A stretch of DNA of 64,000 nt from the NCBI GenBank assembly GCA_944323145.1, contig CALURJ010000004.1:62001-126000 (forward strand). Reading direction: 5' to 3'. Every line of letters begins with the position of its first letter. Positions within the stretch are counted from its first letter, which is position 1. Below, piece after piece: positions 27,432 to 36,729 of this stretch. A model generated the notes under the pieces. It saw only the letters and a list, made by a program, of their open reading frames with translations. It was not told where the DNA came from and ran no database searches. The DNA comes from Candidatus Gastranaerophilales bacterium. Lineage in GTDB: Bacteria > Cyanobacteriota > Vampirovibrionia > Gastranaerophilales > Gastranaerophilaceae. A program made the translations under genes and the position numbers.

Positions 27432-28400
27432 TCAATCCTCTATAAAATCTCGAAAATGCTGTAATTCCTTCCTCTCTCTGATTTTTGATAATGCTGAATC
27501 CTCAAGCTGTCTTATTCTCTCTTTTGAATACCCCATTATTTCGCCTAACTGTTCGAGAGTTTTCGGTTGTTCTCCATTAATTCCAAAACGGCAGCTTATA
27601 ATTTTCTTTTCCCGCTCGGGCAGAGTTGATAGAAGATTTTCAATACTACCTTTCAGCGCATTATTTTTTGTCTGAACCTCAGGTGAGCGGTAAGACTTAT
27701 CCTCAATATAATCCCCGATATTTAAATCATCGGTAACAGGAGTTTCCAAACTTATCGGCTCTTTTATTATCGACTTCTTCACGGTTATTAACTGCTTCAG
27801 TGTAATCCCGAGGCGTTCTGCAACTTCCAAATCAGTCGGCTCACGCCCCAGTTCAAAAGACAAAGTCGTATAGATTTTTTTATATTTTCTAATTTTGTCA
27901 GTCATGTGGACGGGAATACGGATTGTTCTTGAATTATTGGAAATAGCCCTTATTATTGTCTGTTTTATCCACCATGTTGCATAAGTTGAAAATTTGAAAT
28001 TCCTTGAATAGTCAAATTTTTCCGCAGCTTTTATCAAACCCAGCGAACCTTCCTGAACAAGATCCATAAAAAGAACCCCCTGACCGATATATTTTTTAGC
28101 AATACTAACAACAAGACGCAAATTTGCCTGAACAAGCTTTCTTTTTGCAATTTCCGCCTGTGATTTTTTACCCTCTTTAATCTGTTTACCTAATGCTTTT
28201 TCCTCATTTGAGTTCAAGAGTTTAACTTTTCCAATATCTTTTAAATACATTTGAAGAATGTCATCATCATTTGATATTGAATTAAAAGTTCTCGGTTCTT
28301 CAATATCACTATCATCAAGTTCGATAAATTCAGCATCTTCCTGATATTCAGATTTTAAATCTTTGTATAAATCTTCCTCCAAATATTTTGTAACAGCCAT
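27432..28400 (-). CDS. RNA polymerase sigma factor, RpoD/SigA family
   Basis: 322-residue sigma-70 with regions 1.2 ([18 protein letters not shown]), 2 ([49 protein letters not shown]), 3 and 4 ([36 protein letters not shown]). It lacks the long N-terminal region 1.1 of Proteobacteria. The size and layout match cyanobacterial group 1/2 sigma factors. Whether it is the principal sigma (rpoD) or a close paralogue cannot be decided from one window. Confidence 0.9.
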   Translation of the reverse strand: MAVTKYLEEDLYKDLKSEYQEDAEFIELDDSDIEEPRTFNSISNDDDILQMYLKDIGKVKLLNSNEEKALGKQIKEGKKSQAEIAKRKLVQANLRLVVSIAKKYIGQGVLFMDLVQEGSLGLIKAAEKFDYSRNFKFSTYATWWIKQTIIRAISNNSRTIRIPVHMTDKIRKYKKIYTTLSFELGREPTDLEVAERLGITLKQLITVKKSIIKEPISLETPVTDDLNIGDYIEDKSYRSPEVQTKNNALKGSIENLLSTLPEREKKIISCRFGINGEQPKTLEQLGEIMGYSKERIRQLEDSALSKIRERKELQHFRDFIED

Positions 28401-28498
28401 TTAAATCCCTCATCTTCCACAAATTGTCACACTTTTAATACTTTTGACGCAAATATATCAATTTTGTTTCCGTTAAATTTTTTGTGTAAAATAAAAAT

Positions 28499-29656
28499 AT
28501 GGGTATTATATGTGAAAATGAATTTATTGAACGTGTAAAAAATCTGGACGAAATTTCTTTTAAACCGGGAGAAAGAAAAAATCCAGAAGTTTTAGATTCT
28601 CATGATTTCAGATATCTCGACTCTGGAGAGTTCAGAGCTAACTTACATATTCACACAGAATATTCTGACGGGACTATGTCTGTTAAAGAACTTTTGGACA
28701 ATGCAAAAAAGATAACCGACACGAATAGAGATTTTTTATTTGCGATTACGGATCATGACACAATTGACGGAACCAAAGAGGCCTTTGAACTTTCCCAAAA
28801 AGAAAAATATAAAAATTTAAATATTTGTTTTGGCGTTGAAATTTCTACTGTCGGAATAAATTTTCCGCAGCAGACAAAGCCTGTACAAATTCACCTGATT
28901 GTTTACGGAATTAATCCTTTTGACACAAAACTTGATGAGTATTTAAAATCTAAAAGTAAACTTAAACTTGAACTTGCAAACGAAACCATAAAAAAACTGA
29001 ATGGTGCCCTACCGGATTATAACTTTAATCTTGAAGAAGCCTCAAAATGCCACATAATGGTTAAAAAAGGACAGGATGAAGTTGCACACCCGCTGAAGAA
29101 ATATACATCCGGGAAAATTTTATTAAACTACTATTTTCCTGATGCCGATTTTTCCTATGAGGAACCGATAAAAAAATTCAAATACCTGTTCAAAGGCAAA
29201 GAACCATATTACATAATCTACAAAAAAGCCCTTGAAATGTATATCGGACATGACTTGCCGGAAATACCTGATTACATAGAAAAACAAATCATGACCGCAA
29301 GAGAAATATACCTCCAAGCTCATCCATCAATCGGGAAAATGCTTGAACCTTTTTCATCCTTTGAAGATGCTGTTGAATTTGTGTCAACACTTAACAGCGG
29401 AGTTATGTCTATTGCACATCCTGCAAGAACAAAGGCATACTGTCCTGAATTTTATACATATCTTTTTGAACATTTCAAAAAATACGGGAAAGATAAAGCT
29501 TTATTTTACGAAGGCTGTTATCAGTCCTATGAAGGTGACTATTATCAAAAATGGCAGACAAAAATTGAAGAAGCTGCTTCAAAATTTAACTTAATAAAAA
29601 CAGGCGGACTGGATTCGCACGGAACAAATATTGTAACAAGATGCCCTTATTCTTAA
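28499..29656 (+). CDS. PHP-domain metal-dependent phosphoesterase
   Basis: 385 residues. The PHP metal-site motifs are visible: NLHIHTEYSDGTMS (about 48-61), AITDHDTIDG (about 82-91), a central VEIS, AHPARTKAY and the C-terminal GGLDSHGTN. These fit the family that includes histidinol phosphatase-like and 3',5'-nucleoside bisphosphate phosphatases. It is longer than the typical 280-residue bisphosphatase because of an insertion in residues 150-280. The substrate is not assigned. Confidence 0.75.
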   Translation: MGIICENEFIERVKNLDEISFKPGERKNPEVLDSHDFRYLDSGEFRANLHIHTEYSDGTMSVKELLDNAKKITDTNRDFLFAITDHDTIDGTKEAFELSQKEKYKNLNICFGVEISTVGINFPQQTKPVQIHLIVYGINPFDTKLDEYLKSKSKLKLELANETIKKLNGALPDYNFNLEEASKCHIMVKKGQDEVAHPLKKYTSGKILLNYYFPDADFSYEEPIKKFKYLFKGKEPYYIIYKKALEMYIGHDLPEIPDYIEKQIMTAREIYLQAHPSIGKMLEPFSSFEDAVEFVSTLNSGVMSIAHPARTKAYCPEFYTYLFEHFKKYGKDKALFYEGCYQSYEGDYYQKWQTKIEEAASKFNLIKTGGLDSHGTNIVTRCPYS

Positions 29657-29671
29657 AAAAATAAAGAGGAA

Positions 29672-30085
29672 ATGATGATTAAAAAATTTTTAATATTTAT
29701 ATTACTTTTAACTTCTCCTGCAGTATTCGCAGAAGAAGGCTACGTAAGTCCTGAAAGCTATGCGGTAAATGAAGCAGATTTAAACGACTACAGAGATATT
29801 GCTCCTTCCCCGAAATTAAAACTTGATGATTTAGATAAACCGCTTAAAACGAAATTAAAAAGCAAACCGAAAAAAGTTAAAACAGAAAATTATGACTCCC
29901 CGGAGCCGAAACCTGTAAAAAAAGGAATTGTATACCACATGGCCAAATGGTGGGTAGATCAAAGATATAAAAGAGAAGAAGCTCACCACGGCGAGAAGCA
30001 TGAAATCAAGGTTAAAGCCCGTATGGAATACGAAAAACAGCAGGCAGAAAAAACAGAAGAAAATCAAAATGATGAAAACATATAA
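29672..30085 (+). CDS. Small secreted/periplasmic hypothetical protein
   Basis: 137 residues beginning with a signal peptide (MMIKKFLIFILLLTSPAVFA, predicted cleavage after VFA). The mature protein is very polar, with lysine/proline-rich repeats (KPLKTKLKSKPKKVKTE) and a C-terminal charged helix. Such composition suits an envelope-associated, partly disordered protein. It lies 15 nt after the PHP gene stop and has an AGAGGA site, so it is probably cotranscribed. No family recognised. Confidence 0.6.
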   Translation: MMIKKFLIFILLLTSPAVFAEEGYVSPESYAVNEADLNDYRDIAPSPKLKLDDLDKPLKTKLKSKPKKVKTENYDSPEPKPVKKGIVYHMAKWWVDQRYKREEAHHGEKHEIKVKARMEYEKQQAEKTEENQNDENI

Positions 30086-30093
30086 AAAAGTAG

Positions 30094-30122
30094 TTGACAT
30101 TATAATATGTTTTAGTTAATAT
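30094..30122 (+). promoter_or_regulatory. tRNA-Val promoter
   Basis: TTGACA (30094-30099), 17 nt, TAATAT (30117-30122), 12 nt upstream of the mature tRNA 5' end. Confidence 0.75.
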
Positions 30123-30134
30123 AAATTCTGCTGA

Positions 30135-30210
30135 GGGCGTTTAGCTCAGTTGGTAGAGCGCCTCCCTTACAAGGAGGATGTCAGAAGTTCGAGTCTTCTA
30201 ACGCCCACCA
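30135..30210 (+). tRNA. tRNA-Val (anticodon TAC)
   Basis: The acceptor arm GGGCGTT pairs with AACGCCC. The D arm contains AGCTCAGTTGGTAGAGC, the anticodon stem CCTCC/GGAGG has loop CTTACAA with TAC at 30168-30170, and the T arm is AGAAG-TTCGAGT-CTTCT. The 3' CCA is encoded. 76 nt, all stems paired. Confidence 0.97.
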
Positions 30211-30320
30211 TATTTTTTCTTTTAAGTAAAGAAAAAAGTAGGCAAAAAAGAAAAGACCAAAAATGTATTTCTAAAAAGTACAAATTATTTTGTAAGTAAA
30301 AGATAGCAATTTTTAACACA

Positions 30321-30345
30321 GTAGAGCCAAAAGGGCTCTTTTTTA
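30321..30345 (+). terminator. Terminator between tRNA-Val and rlmD
   Basis: AGAGCC (30323-30328) pairs with GGCTCT (30334-30339) around AAAAG, followed by a run of T. It ends the tRNA transcript. Confidence 0.75.
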
Positions 30346-30350
30346 GTATT

Positions 30351-31697
30351 ATGAACCTTAATGAAGAATTTGTTGTAAATATTGAAAAATTATCAAATCT
30401 CGGAACCGGAATTGCAAGAGTAGACGGTCAGGTTGTGTTTGTTGAAAATGCATGCCCTGAAGATGAACTTAAAATAAAAATAACTAAAGTTAATAAAAAC
30501 TTTTCAAATGCAGAAGTAATTGAAATCATAAACCCGTCACCGCACAGAATAACACCATTCTGCCCTATGCACAAAATATGCGGTTCATGCCAGCTGCAGT
30601 TTATTGATTACGAATTTCAACTGTTATTAAAAAAACAAATGGTTGAAGATGCGATGAAAACAATAGGTCATATAGATACACCTGTTAACAATCCGATACC
30701 AAGCCCAGAAATAAAAGCGTTCAGACATAAAATTCAATGTCCCGTATCGCAGACCAAAGTTTCAAAAAAAATCCTTGCAGGTTACTACAAACCTCAGTCA
30801 CACGAAATTATTAATATAAAATATTGTCCAATACAGCCTGAAATTTGTGACAAAATTATTGATTTTATACGTCAAAAAGCTCCGGAATATAACATATCAG
30901 GATATAACGAAAAAAAACACACAGGTGATTTACGCCACATTGTAATTAGATGTTCCTCACAAAACAAAAAATGCCTTGTTACACTTGTTGTTAATTCTTC
31001 AAAAATATTCGATAAATATAAAAAATTTGCACACTCTATATTTAACGAATTTGAAAATATTTCAGGGGTTTGTATAAACCTCAACAATAAAAAAACTAAT
31101 GTTATTTTAGGTTCAGAAACAGAATGTATTTGCGGAAATGAATTTGTTGAAGAAAAAATACTTGATAAAATATTTAAAATAGGAGCAGATACTTTTTTTC
31201 AGGTTAATCCTAAAAGTGCTGAAAACATATTTAAATATGTCAAAAATGAGATTTCAAAGTATAAAAATCCTACAGTCCTTGATGCTTATGCAGGAATTGC
31301 AGCATTTGGAATTGCAGTTTCAGATATTTGCAAGCAGGTTGTAAGTGTAGAAGAAAACAAAAATTCTATAAAAAATGCACGTGAAGCACTGGAAACTAAC
31401 AACATCACGAACGTAGAACTTTATGCACAAGACACTACAAAATATTTGAAATCAATAAAAAAGAAATTTGATATAACAATACTCGACCCGCCAAGAAAGG
31501 GCTGCACTATAGAAAGTCTTGACGAAACTCTTAAACATACAAGGGAAAAAATTATTTATGTAAGCTGCAATCCAGCAACGCTTGCAAGAGATTTGAAATA
31601 TTTAATTGAAAAAGGCTGTACTGTTGAAAGTATACAGCCCTTTGATATGTTTTGCCACACATTCCATATTGAGAATGTTGCGATTATAAATGTCTAG
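30351..31697 (+). CDS. rlmD: 23S rRNA (uracil-5-)-methyltransferase, RumA/RlmD type
   Basis: SAM-dependent RNA m5U methyltransferase of 448 residues. An N-terminal TRAM domain (about 1-60) is followed by an Fe-S cluster motif with Cys71, Cys77, Cys80 and Cys159 (FCPMHKICGSC, KYCP), as in RumA. The methyltransferase domain has DAYAGIAAFGIAVSD (SAM site), DPPRKGC and the catalytic cysteine motif VSCNPATLARDL. In lineages with one family member the target may be U747, U1939 or both, so the symbol is by homology only. The 3' end overlaps the next minus-strand gene by 4 nt. Confidence 0.85.
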   Translation: MNLNEEFVVNIEKLSNLGTGIARVDGQVVFVENACPEDELKIKITKVNKNFSNAEVIEIINPSPHRITPFCPMHKICGSCQLQFIDYEFQLLLKKQMVEDAMKTIGHIDTPVNNPIPSPEIKAFRHKIQCPVSQTKVSKKILAGYYKPQSHEIINIKYCPIQPEICDKIIDFIRQKAPEYNISGYNEKKHTGDLRHIVIRCSSQNKKCLVTLVVNSSKIFDKYKKFAHSIFNEFENISGVCINLNNKKTNVILGSETECICGNEFVEEKILDKIFKIGADTFFQVNPKSAENIFKYVKNEISKYKNPTVLDAYAGIAAFGIAVSDICKQVVSVEENKNSIKNAREALETNNITNVELYAQDTTKYLKSIKKKFDITILDPPRKGCTIESLDETLKHTREKIIYVSCNPATLARDLKYLIEKGCTVESIQPFDMFCHTFHIENVAIINV

Positions 31698-32953
31698 TCT
31701 TTTGCACCATATTTTTCTATAGTTTCGTTTAATCTTTCCAAAACTTTTTTCAATATTTCTAAATCTTCACGTTTATTCAACTTTAACTCTTTTATAATTT
31801 CATCACGTTTTTCAATAATATCTTCAACATAAATTGTTTTATCCTTACGTTCTTTGAAAATTGGAGAAGATTTAATCAATTTTTCTAATGTTTTTTCGTA
31901 ATCATCTGATGCAACTTGTCTTAATTTTGCGTTATAATACAATTTTGTTTTCTGTATCATACCTTCAACCAGTCCTCTTAATGCTATACAGGAGCCCGCG
32001 CTTAATTCAACTGGCAGATGTAATTCTTCATGATAGAGATCCAAGTTTTTTGCATTAGCATATAGCGGTTTTGAAATATTGTCGCTCAATTGTTGTTTAA
32101 TTATGCCAATATTATTTTGAACTCTTTGTTCCGGAGAATTCAGGGCGGGATTTTCTATTTGTGCGATATGAAGTTCTTTTTTTAATGCTCTTACAATATC
32201 ATATACATAATAAGATTCATCTCGTTTTGCATAGGCTGTATTTTTACCGGCAACAATAATAACTTCCAGAGGTGTTTTTTCTTTATCTGTAGATAAAGCA
32301 TCAATCAGTCTGAACTGAATATCTGAATAACCTGAATCCTGTTCCCTGAAAGAGGCAACATCTCTTAAAGACTGAGGCAGGGCTCTTTTACTTTTTTCGG
32401 AAACATTATTAAGTCTTACATCAAAGTCAGGTTTATAAGAAAGAATACGTCTACCATTCACTTTATCAGGCACCATTGCTATTTGGTACCCTCGTTTTTG
32501 CAGCGCCGGCAAAATATAATCCGTAAATAAGGATAAATCATGCAAATCTTCAAGATACCAAGTTCCACGCACACGATCAGCCGGAGATTCTCCACTGCGT
32601 TTTAATTTTGATATAAAGGAGTCAGAACCTTTTACCATATGCTCTTCAGTGCAATATTCCTGATCAAAAATCAAACCTATATGTTTTAATTCTCTTGCAG
32701 TTGCATCTAACGTATCTCTTAATCTCGCTGCAAGAACCTGATAACTCGGAATTTTTGATTCATATCCGAGTCTAAAAGCATCAACGAATCTTGCAACTTC
32801 AGTAAGTTCAGGTTTTTGAGGCAATTTACCTGAAAAAGATACAGTATCTTGTTGCAATTCGCCAAGTTTCGGATATGATGCATTATTATAATTATTCTTT
32901 ACTTTTTCTTGTGAAAACCGGTTGAATTTCGGGGTTAATAAATGTATTTGCAT
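31694..32953 (-). CDS. F-x-G-tagged protein with a possible divergent RelA/SpoT-like nucleotidyltransferase domain
   Basis: 419 residues. It begins MQIHLLTPKF and carries VSFSGK near residue 38, the same kind of short tag as in other hypothetical proteins here. Residues about 105-260 show a pattern reminiscent of (p)ppGpp synthetase domains: KGSDSFISKLKR, then DRVRGTWYLEDLHDL (compare D-x-x-G-x-R), RGYQI, GYSDIQFRL (compare GYRSIH) and PLEVIIV (compare VEIQI). The charged C-terminal 60 residues look coiled-coil. The match is by eye and distant; catalytic residues may be missing, so it may be an inactive or different nucleotidyltransferase. Monocistronic. Confidence 0.5.
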   Translation of the reverse strand: MQIHLLTPKFNRFSQEKVKNNYNNASYPKLGELQQDTVSFSGKLPQKPELTEVARFVDAFRLGYESKIPSYQVLAARLRDTLDATARELKHIGLIFDQEYCTEEHMVKGSDSFISKLKRSGESPADRVRGTWYLEDLHDLSLFTDYILPALQKRGYQIAMVPDKVNGRRILSYKPDFDVRLNNVSEKSKRALPQSLRDVASFREQDSGYSDIQFRLIDALSTDKEKTPLEVIIVAGKNTAYAKRDESYYVYDIVRALKKELHIAQIENPALNSPEQRVQNNIGIIKQQLSDNISKPLYANAKNLDLYHEELHLPVELSAGSCIALRGLVEGMIQKTKLYYNAKLRQVASDDYEKTLEKLIKSSPIFKERKDKTIYVEDIIEKRDEIIKELKLNKREDLEILKKVLERLNETIEKYGAKD

Positions 32954-33058
32954 AATCGTCCTTTCTACACATAAAGTATAAAGTCAGTGAACCAAAAAAG
33001 TTTACATCATATCACCCAAAAAAGACAAAATTTTACATAAATTTACACTTTCATTTTT

Positions 33059-33087
33059 TTGTCAAACAATTTTGTTTGTATTAAAAT
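33059..33087 (+). promoter_or_regulatory. Probable nifJ promoter
   Basis: TTGTCA (33059-33064), a 17-nt spacer, TAAAAT (33082-33087), 52 nt upstream of the nifJ ATG. Confidence 0.6.
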
Positions 33088-33138
33088 ATAGTGGTAAAGT
33101 ATAGTTTAATAGCAATTGAATAAGGAGGTTTGCTAATT

Positions 33139-36100
33139 ATGCCAGGAAAAACTATAACAGTTGACGGTAACTACGCCGCAGCGCATATTGCCTATGCCCT
33201 GAGCGAAGTTTCCGCGATTTATCCTATCACTCCTTCATCAACAATGGGTGAATGGATTGATGAATGGGCTTCCCAGCACAAAAAAAATATCTGGGGAGAA
33301 GAAGTAAGAGTAGCCGAAATGCAATCAGAAGCAGGTGCTGCAGGTGCAGTTCACGGTTCTTTGGCCGCAGGTTCTTTAACTTCTACATACACAGCATCAC
33401 AAGGTCTATTATTGATGATCCCTGTAATGCACAAAATGGCAGGTGAAATGCTGCCGCACGTTATCCACGTTGCTGCACGTGCTATCGCTGCCCAATCTTT
33501 AGCTATTTTCGGCGATCATTCAGACGTTATGGGCTGCCGTAACACAGGTTATGCAATGTTGGCTGCGAATTCTGTTCAGGAAGAAATGGATTTAGCTCTT
33601 GTTGCACACCTTTCAACATACAAAGCTAAAGTTCCTTTCTTGCAGTTCTTTGACGGATTTAGAACATCTCATGAAGTTCACAAAATTGAAGAAATATCTT
33701 ACGAAGATATCGCAAAATTAGTTGAACCTAAATATATTGAAGAATTCAGACAGAGAGCAATGAGACCTGAAGCCCCTATCTGTAAAGTAGGTGCACAAAA
33801 CACTGATGTTTACTTCCAGGGCCGTGAAACTGTTAATAAATACTATGACGCAGTTCCTGATATCGTTCAGGAATATATGGATAAAGTTGCTGCTGTAACA
33901 GGCAGACAGTATCATCCGTTTGATTATGTCGGCGCTCCTGATGCTACTGACGTAATCGTTGCTATGGGTTCAGGCTGCGAAACTATCGAAGAAACTATCG
34001 AATACTTAAATGCTAAACGCGGTACTAAATACGGTTTGGTAAAAGTAAGATTATACAGACCGTTTGACGTAAAACGCTTCTTAGAAGCTGTTCCTTCAAC
34101 TGCTAAACGCGTTACAGTTCTTGATAGAACAAAAGAACCAGGTTCAATCGGTGAACCATTATACTTAGACGTTGTTGCAGCTATGGAAGGAAAAGATGTT
34201 AGAATTATCGGCGGACGCTACGGTTTAGCATCTAAAGAATTTACACCTTCTATGGTTCTTGCAGTTTACAAACATGCAGAAAACAACGGCTTCCACGGAT
34301 TTACAGTTGGTATCGAAGATGATGTAACTCACAAATCATTAAAAGTTGAAGAACACATCGTTACAGAACCTGAAGGTACTACAAACTGTATGTTCTGGGG
34401 ACTTGGTTCTGACGGTACGGTTGGTGCTAATAAAAACTCAATTAAGATTATCGGTCAATATACGAACAAAGATGCTCAGGCATACTTTGCTTATGACTCT
34501 AAAAAATCTTTCGGTGTAACTGTTTCTCACTTGAGATTCGGCGACAAACCGATTAAATCAACTTATCTTATCACTGCTCCAGACTTTGTATCATGCTCAG
34601 CTCATGCATACGTAGGCAGATACGATTTGTTGAAAGGTATTAAAGAAGGCGGTACATTCTTACTTAACAGCCCTTATACAAAAGAAGAAGCATTCGCACA
34701 CTTAACTCGCGATATGCAAAAAACTATTATCGATAAGAAAATCAAATTCTACAACGTTGATGCTGAAAAACTTATCGAACAACAGCCGGGCTTAAGAGGT
34801 AAAGGTGCAAACACCGTTATGATGGTTGCATACTTCAAAGTTTCAGGAATTATTCCGTTTGAACAGGCTCTTGAAGGTATGAGAGAAATGACTAAGAAAA
34901 CCTTCAAGAAAAAAGGCGATGATGTTGTTAACATGAACTTGGCATTGATTGATGCTGCAGTTGATGCAACTGAAGAAGTGCCAATTCCTTCAAGCCTTGA
35001 CGGTGTTGGATGTGTTGACGATGTAAAATTAATCCCTGATAACGCATCTGATTTCGCTAAGAAAATCATTGAACCTTCAATGAGACAAAAAGGCGATGAT
35101 ATTCCTGTTTCAGCTATGTCAATCGACGGTGTTATCCCGACAGGAACAGCTTGTCTTGAAAAACGTGGCATTGCACCGCGCGTTCCTCACTGGAATTCAG
35201 AATTCTGTATCCAATGCGGAATTTGTGCTTCAGCTTGTCCGCATGCTGCAATCAGAACTAAACTTATCGAAGCAGATGATTTGAGAAATGCTCCTGCATC
35301 TTTCAATACAGTTGATGCTAAACCTAACGATCACGGCGAAAAATTCAAAGTTCAGGTTTACTGCAAAGATTGTACAGGATGCGGCGTTTGTATAGATCAG
35401 TGCCCAATGGCTAAAAATCCTGAAAAAGCAGCTTTAACTTGGTCTTCTATTGAAAAAGAAGAAGCCGCTTGCGAAATGGAAAACGAAAAATTCTTTGATG
35501 AATTGCCTGATAATGTAATGGGTAAAAACAATACCAATACAATTAAAGGTGCAATGCTTAGAAAACCGTTATTCGAATTCTCAGGAGCATGCGCAGGTTG
35601 CGGTGAAACACCTTATGTTAAACTTGTTTCACAATTGTTCGGTGAAAATGTTATCGTTGCTAACGCAACAGGTTGTTCTTCAATCTACTCAGGCACATTC
35701 CCGACAATTCCTTACACAAAAACAAAAGAAGGAAGAGGACCGGCTTGGGCTAACTCATTATTTGAAGACAATGCTGAATTCGGTTTTGGTATGAGATTGG
35801 CAGTAGACCAGAACAGAGCGACTTTAAAATCTTATGTTGAAAAAGTAGTTTCTAACGAAAAAACACCTGCAGATTTGAAAGAAGCTCTTGAAGGTGCTAT
35901 GGCTCACTTCGAAAATTCAAAAACAGAAGAAGCTATCAAAGCTCAGGATAAAGCTAAAGAAGTTATCGCAAAATATGCAGATTGCGGATGTCCTGATTTA
36001 GCTAAAGTTAGAGAGCTTCAAGACTACTTTACAGATAAATCTGTATGGATTATCGGAGGTGACGGCTGGGCAAACGATATCGGCTACGGCGGTATTGACC

Positions 36101-36675
36101 ACGTACTAGCTCAAGATAAAGATGTTAATATTCTTGTTCTTGATACCGAAGTTTACTCAAATACTGGCGGTCAGGCTTCTAAGTCAACTCCAACCGGTGC
36201 TGTTGCAAAATTCGCTACAGGCGGTAAGAGAACTTACAAGAAAAACATGGGCTTGATGAGTATGTCTTACGGTTATGTATATGTAGCATCAGTTGCATTG
36301 GGTGCAGACAGAGCTCAAACTCTTAAAGCATTCAAAGAAGCTGAAGCTTACAAAGGACCTTCAATCATCTTTGCTTATGCTCCTTGTATCGCTCACGGTA
36401 TCGATATGAGCAAAACTCAAACAGAACAAAAACGTGCAGTTGAAGCAGGATACTTCCCATTATACAGATACAATCCTGCAAATCCTGACGCACCGTTCAC
36501 ATGGGATGCTAAAGATCCGAAAGGAAGCTATCAGGAATTCATCAGATCAGAAGGACGTTATAAATCCCTGATGAAAACAAACCCTGAAGCAGCTGAGGCT
36601 CTTTATGCTCAGGCAGAAGAAGATGCTGCAAAACGTATGGCAGTTTACAAAGCTGTCGGCGAACTTATGAAATAA
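33139..36675 (+). CDS. nifJ: Pyruvate:ferredoxin (flavodoxin) oxidoreductase NifJ
   Basis: Oxidatively decarboxylates pyruvate to acetyl-CoA and CO2, reducing ferredoxin; oxygen-sensitive and central to anaerobic fermentation. 1178 residues as the single-chain homodimeric form. The N-terminal pyrimidine domain has YPITPSSTMGEW. The two 4Fe-4S motifs CIQCGICASACP and CKDCTGCGVCIDQCP lie near 690-755, with further cluster cysteines in GACAGCGETPY. The thiamine diphosphate site is GDGWANDIGYGG with DTEVYSNTGGQASKSTPTG. I chose the ATG at 33139, 10 nt after GGAGG, over an in-frame TTG at 33130. Strong promoter and terminator suggest high expression. Confidence 0.98.
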   Translation: MPGKTITVDGNYAAAHIAYALSEVSAIYPITPSSTMGEWIDEWASQHKKNIWGEEVRVAEMQSEAGAAGAVHGSLAAGSLTSTYTASQGLLLMIPVMHKMAGEMLPHVIHVAARAIAAQSLAIFGDHSDVMGCRNTGYAMLAANSVQEEMDLALVAHLSTYKAKVPFLQFFDGFRTSHEVHKIEEISYEDIAKLVEPKYIEEFRQRAMRPEAPICKVGAQNTDVYFQGRETVNKYYDAVPDIVQEYMDKVAAVTGRQYHPFDYVGAPDATDVIVAMGSGCETIEETIEYLNAKRGTKYGLVKVRLYRPFDVKRFLEAVPSTAKRVTVLDRTKEPGSIGEPLYLDVVAAMEGKDVRIIGGRYGLASKEFTPSMVLAVYKHAENNGFHGFTVGIEDDVTHKSLKVEEHIVTEPEGTTNCMFWGLGSDGTVGANKNSIKIIGQYTNKDAQAYFAYDSKKSFGVTVSHLRFGDKPIKSTYLITAPDFVSCSAHAYVGRYDLLKGIKEGGTFLLNSPYTKEEAFAHLTRDMQKTIIDKKIKFYNVDAEKLIEQQPGLRGKGANTVMMVAYFKVSGIIPFEQALEGMREMTKKTFKKKGDDVVNMNLALIDAAVDATEEVPIPSSLDGVGCVDDVKLIPDNASDFAKKIIEPSMRQKGDDIPVSAMSIDGVIPTGTACLEKRGIAPRVPHWNSEFCIQCGICASACPHAAIRTKLIEADDLRNAPASFNTVDAKPNDHGEKFKVQVYCKDCTGCGVCIDQCPMAKNPEKAALTWSSIEKEEAACEMENEKFFDELPDNVMGKNNTNTIKGAMLRKPLFEFSGACAGCGETPYVKLVSQLFGENVIVANATGCSSIYSGTFPTIPYTKTKEGRGPAWANSLFEDNAEFGFGMRLAVDQNRATLKSYVEKVVSNEKTPADLKEALEGAMAHFENSKTEEAIKAQDKAKEVIAKYADCGCPDLAKVRELQDYFTDKSVWIIGGDGWANDIGYGGIDHVLAQDKDVNILVLDTEVYSNTGGQASKSTPTGAVAKFATGGKRTYKKNMGLMSMSYGYVYVASVALGADRAQTLKAFKEAEAYKGPSIIFAYAPCIAHGIDMSKTQTEQKRAVEAGYFPLYRYNPANPDAPFTWDAKDPKGSYQEFIRSEGRYKSLMKTNPEAAEALYAQAEEDAAKRMAVYKAVGELMK

Positions 36676-36693
36676 TAATAAATTTCATAACAG

Positions 36694-36727
36694 AAAAAGC
36701 GGAGTTTTAAAAACTCCGCTTTTTTAT
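36694..36727 (+). terminator. Intrinsic terminator of nifJ
   Basis: A long, near-perfect stem AAAAGCGGAGTTT / AAACTCCGCTTTT with a short loop, then more T. The opposing pilin-like gene ends at 36730, so it may serve both strands. Confidence 0.9.
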
Positions 36728-36729
36728 TA

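Noticed and set aside
34749-35171. 140-aa open frame antisense to nifJ
   Set aside because: It lies wholly inside nifJ on the other strand, has no ribosome-binding site, and its length follows from the codon bias of nifJ.
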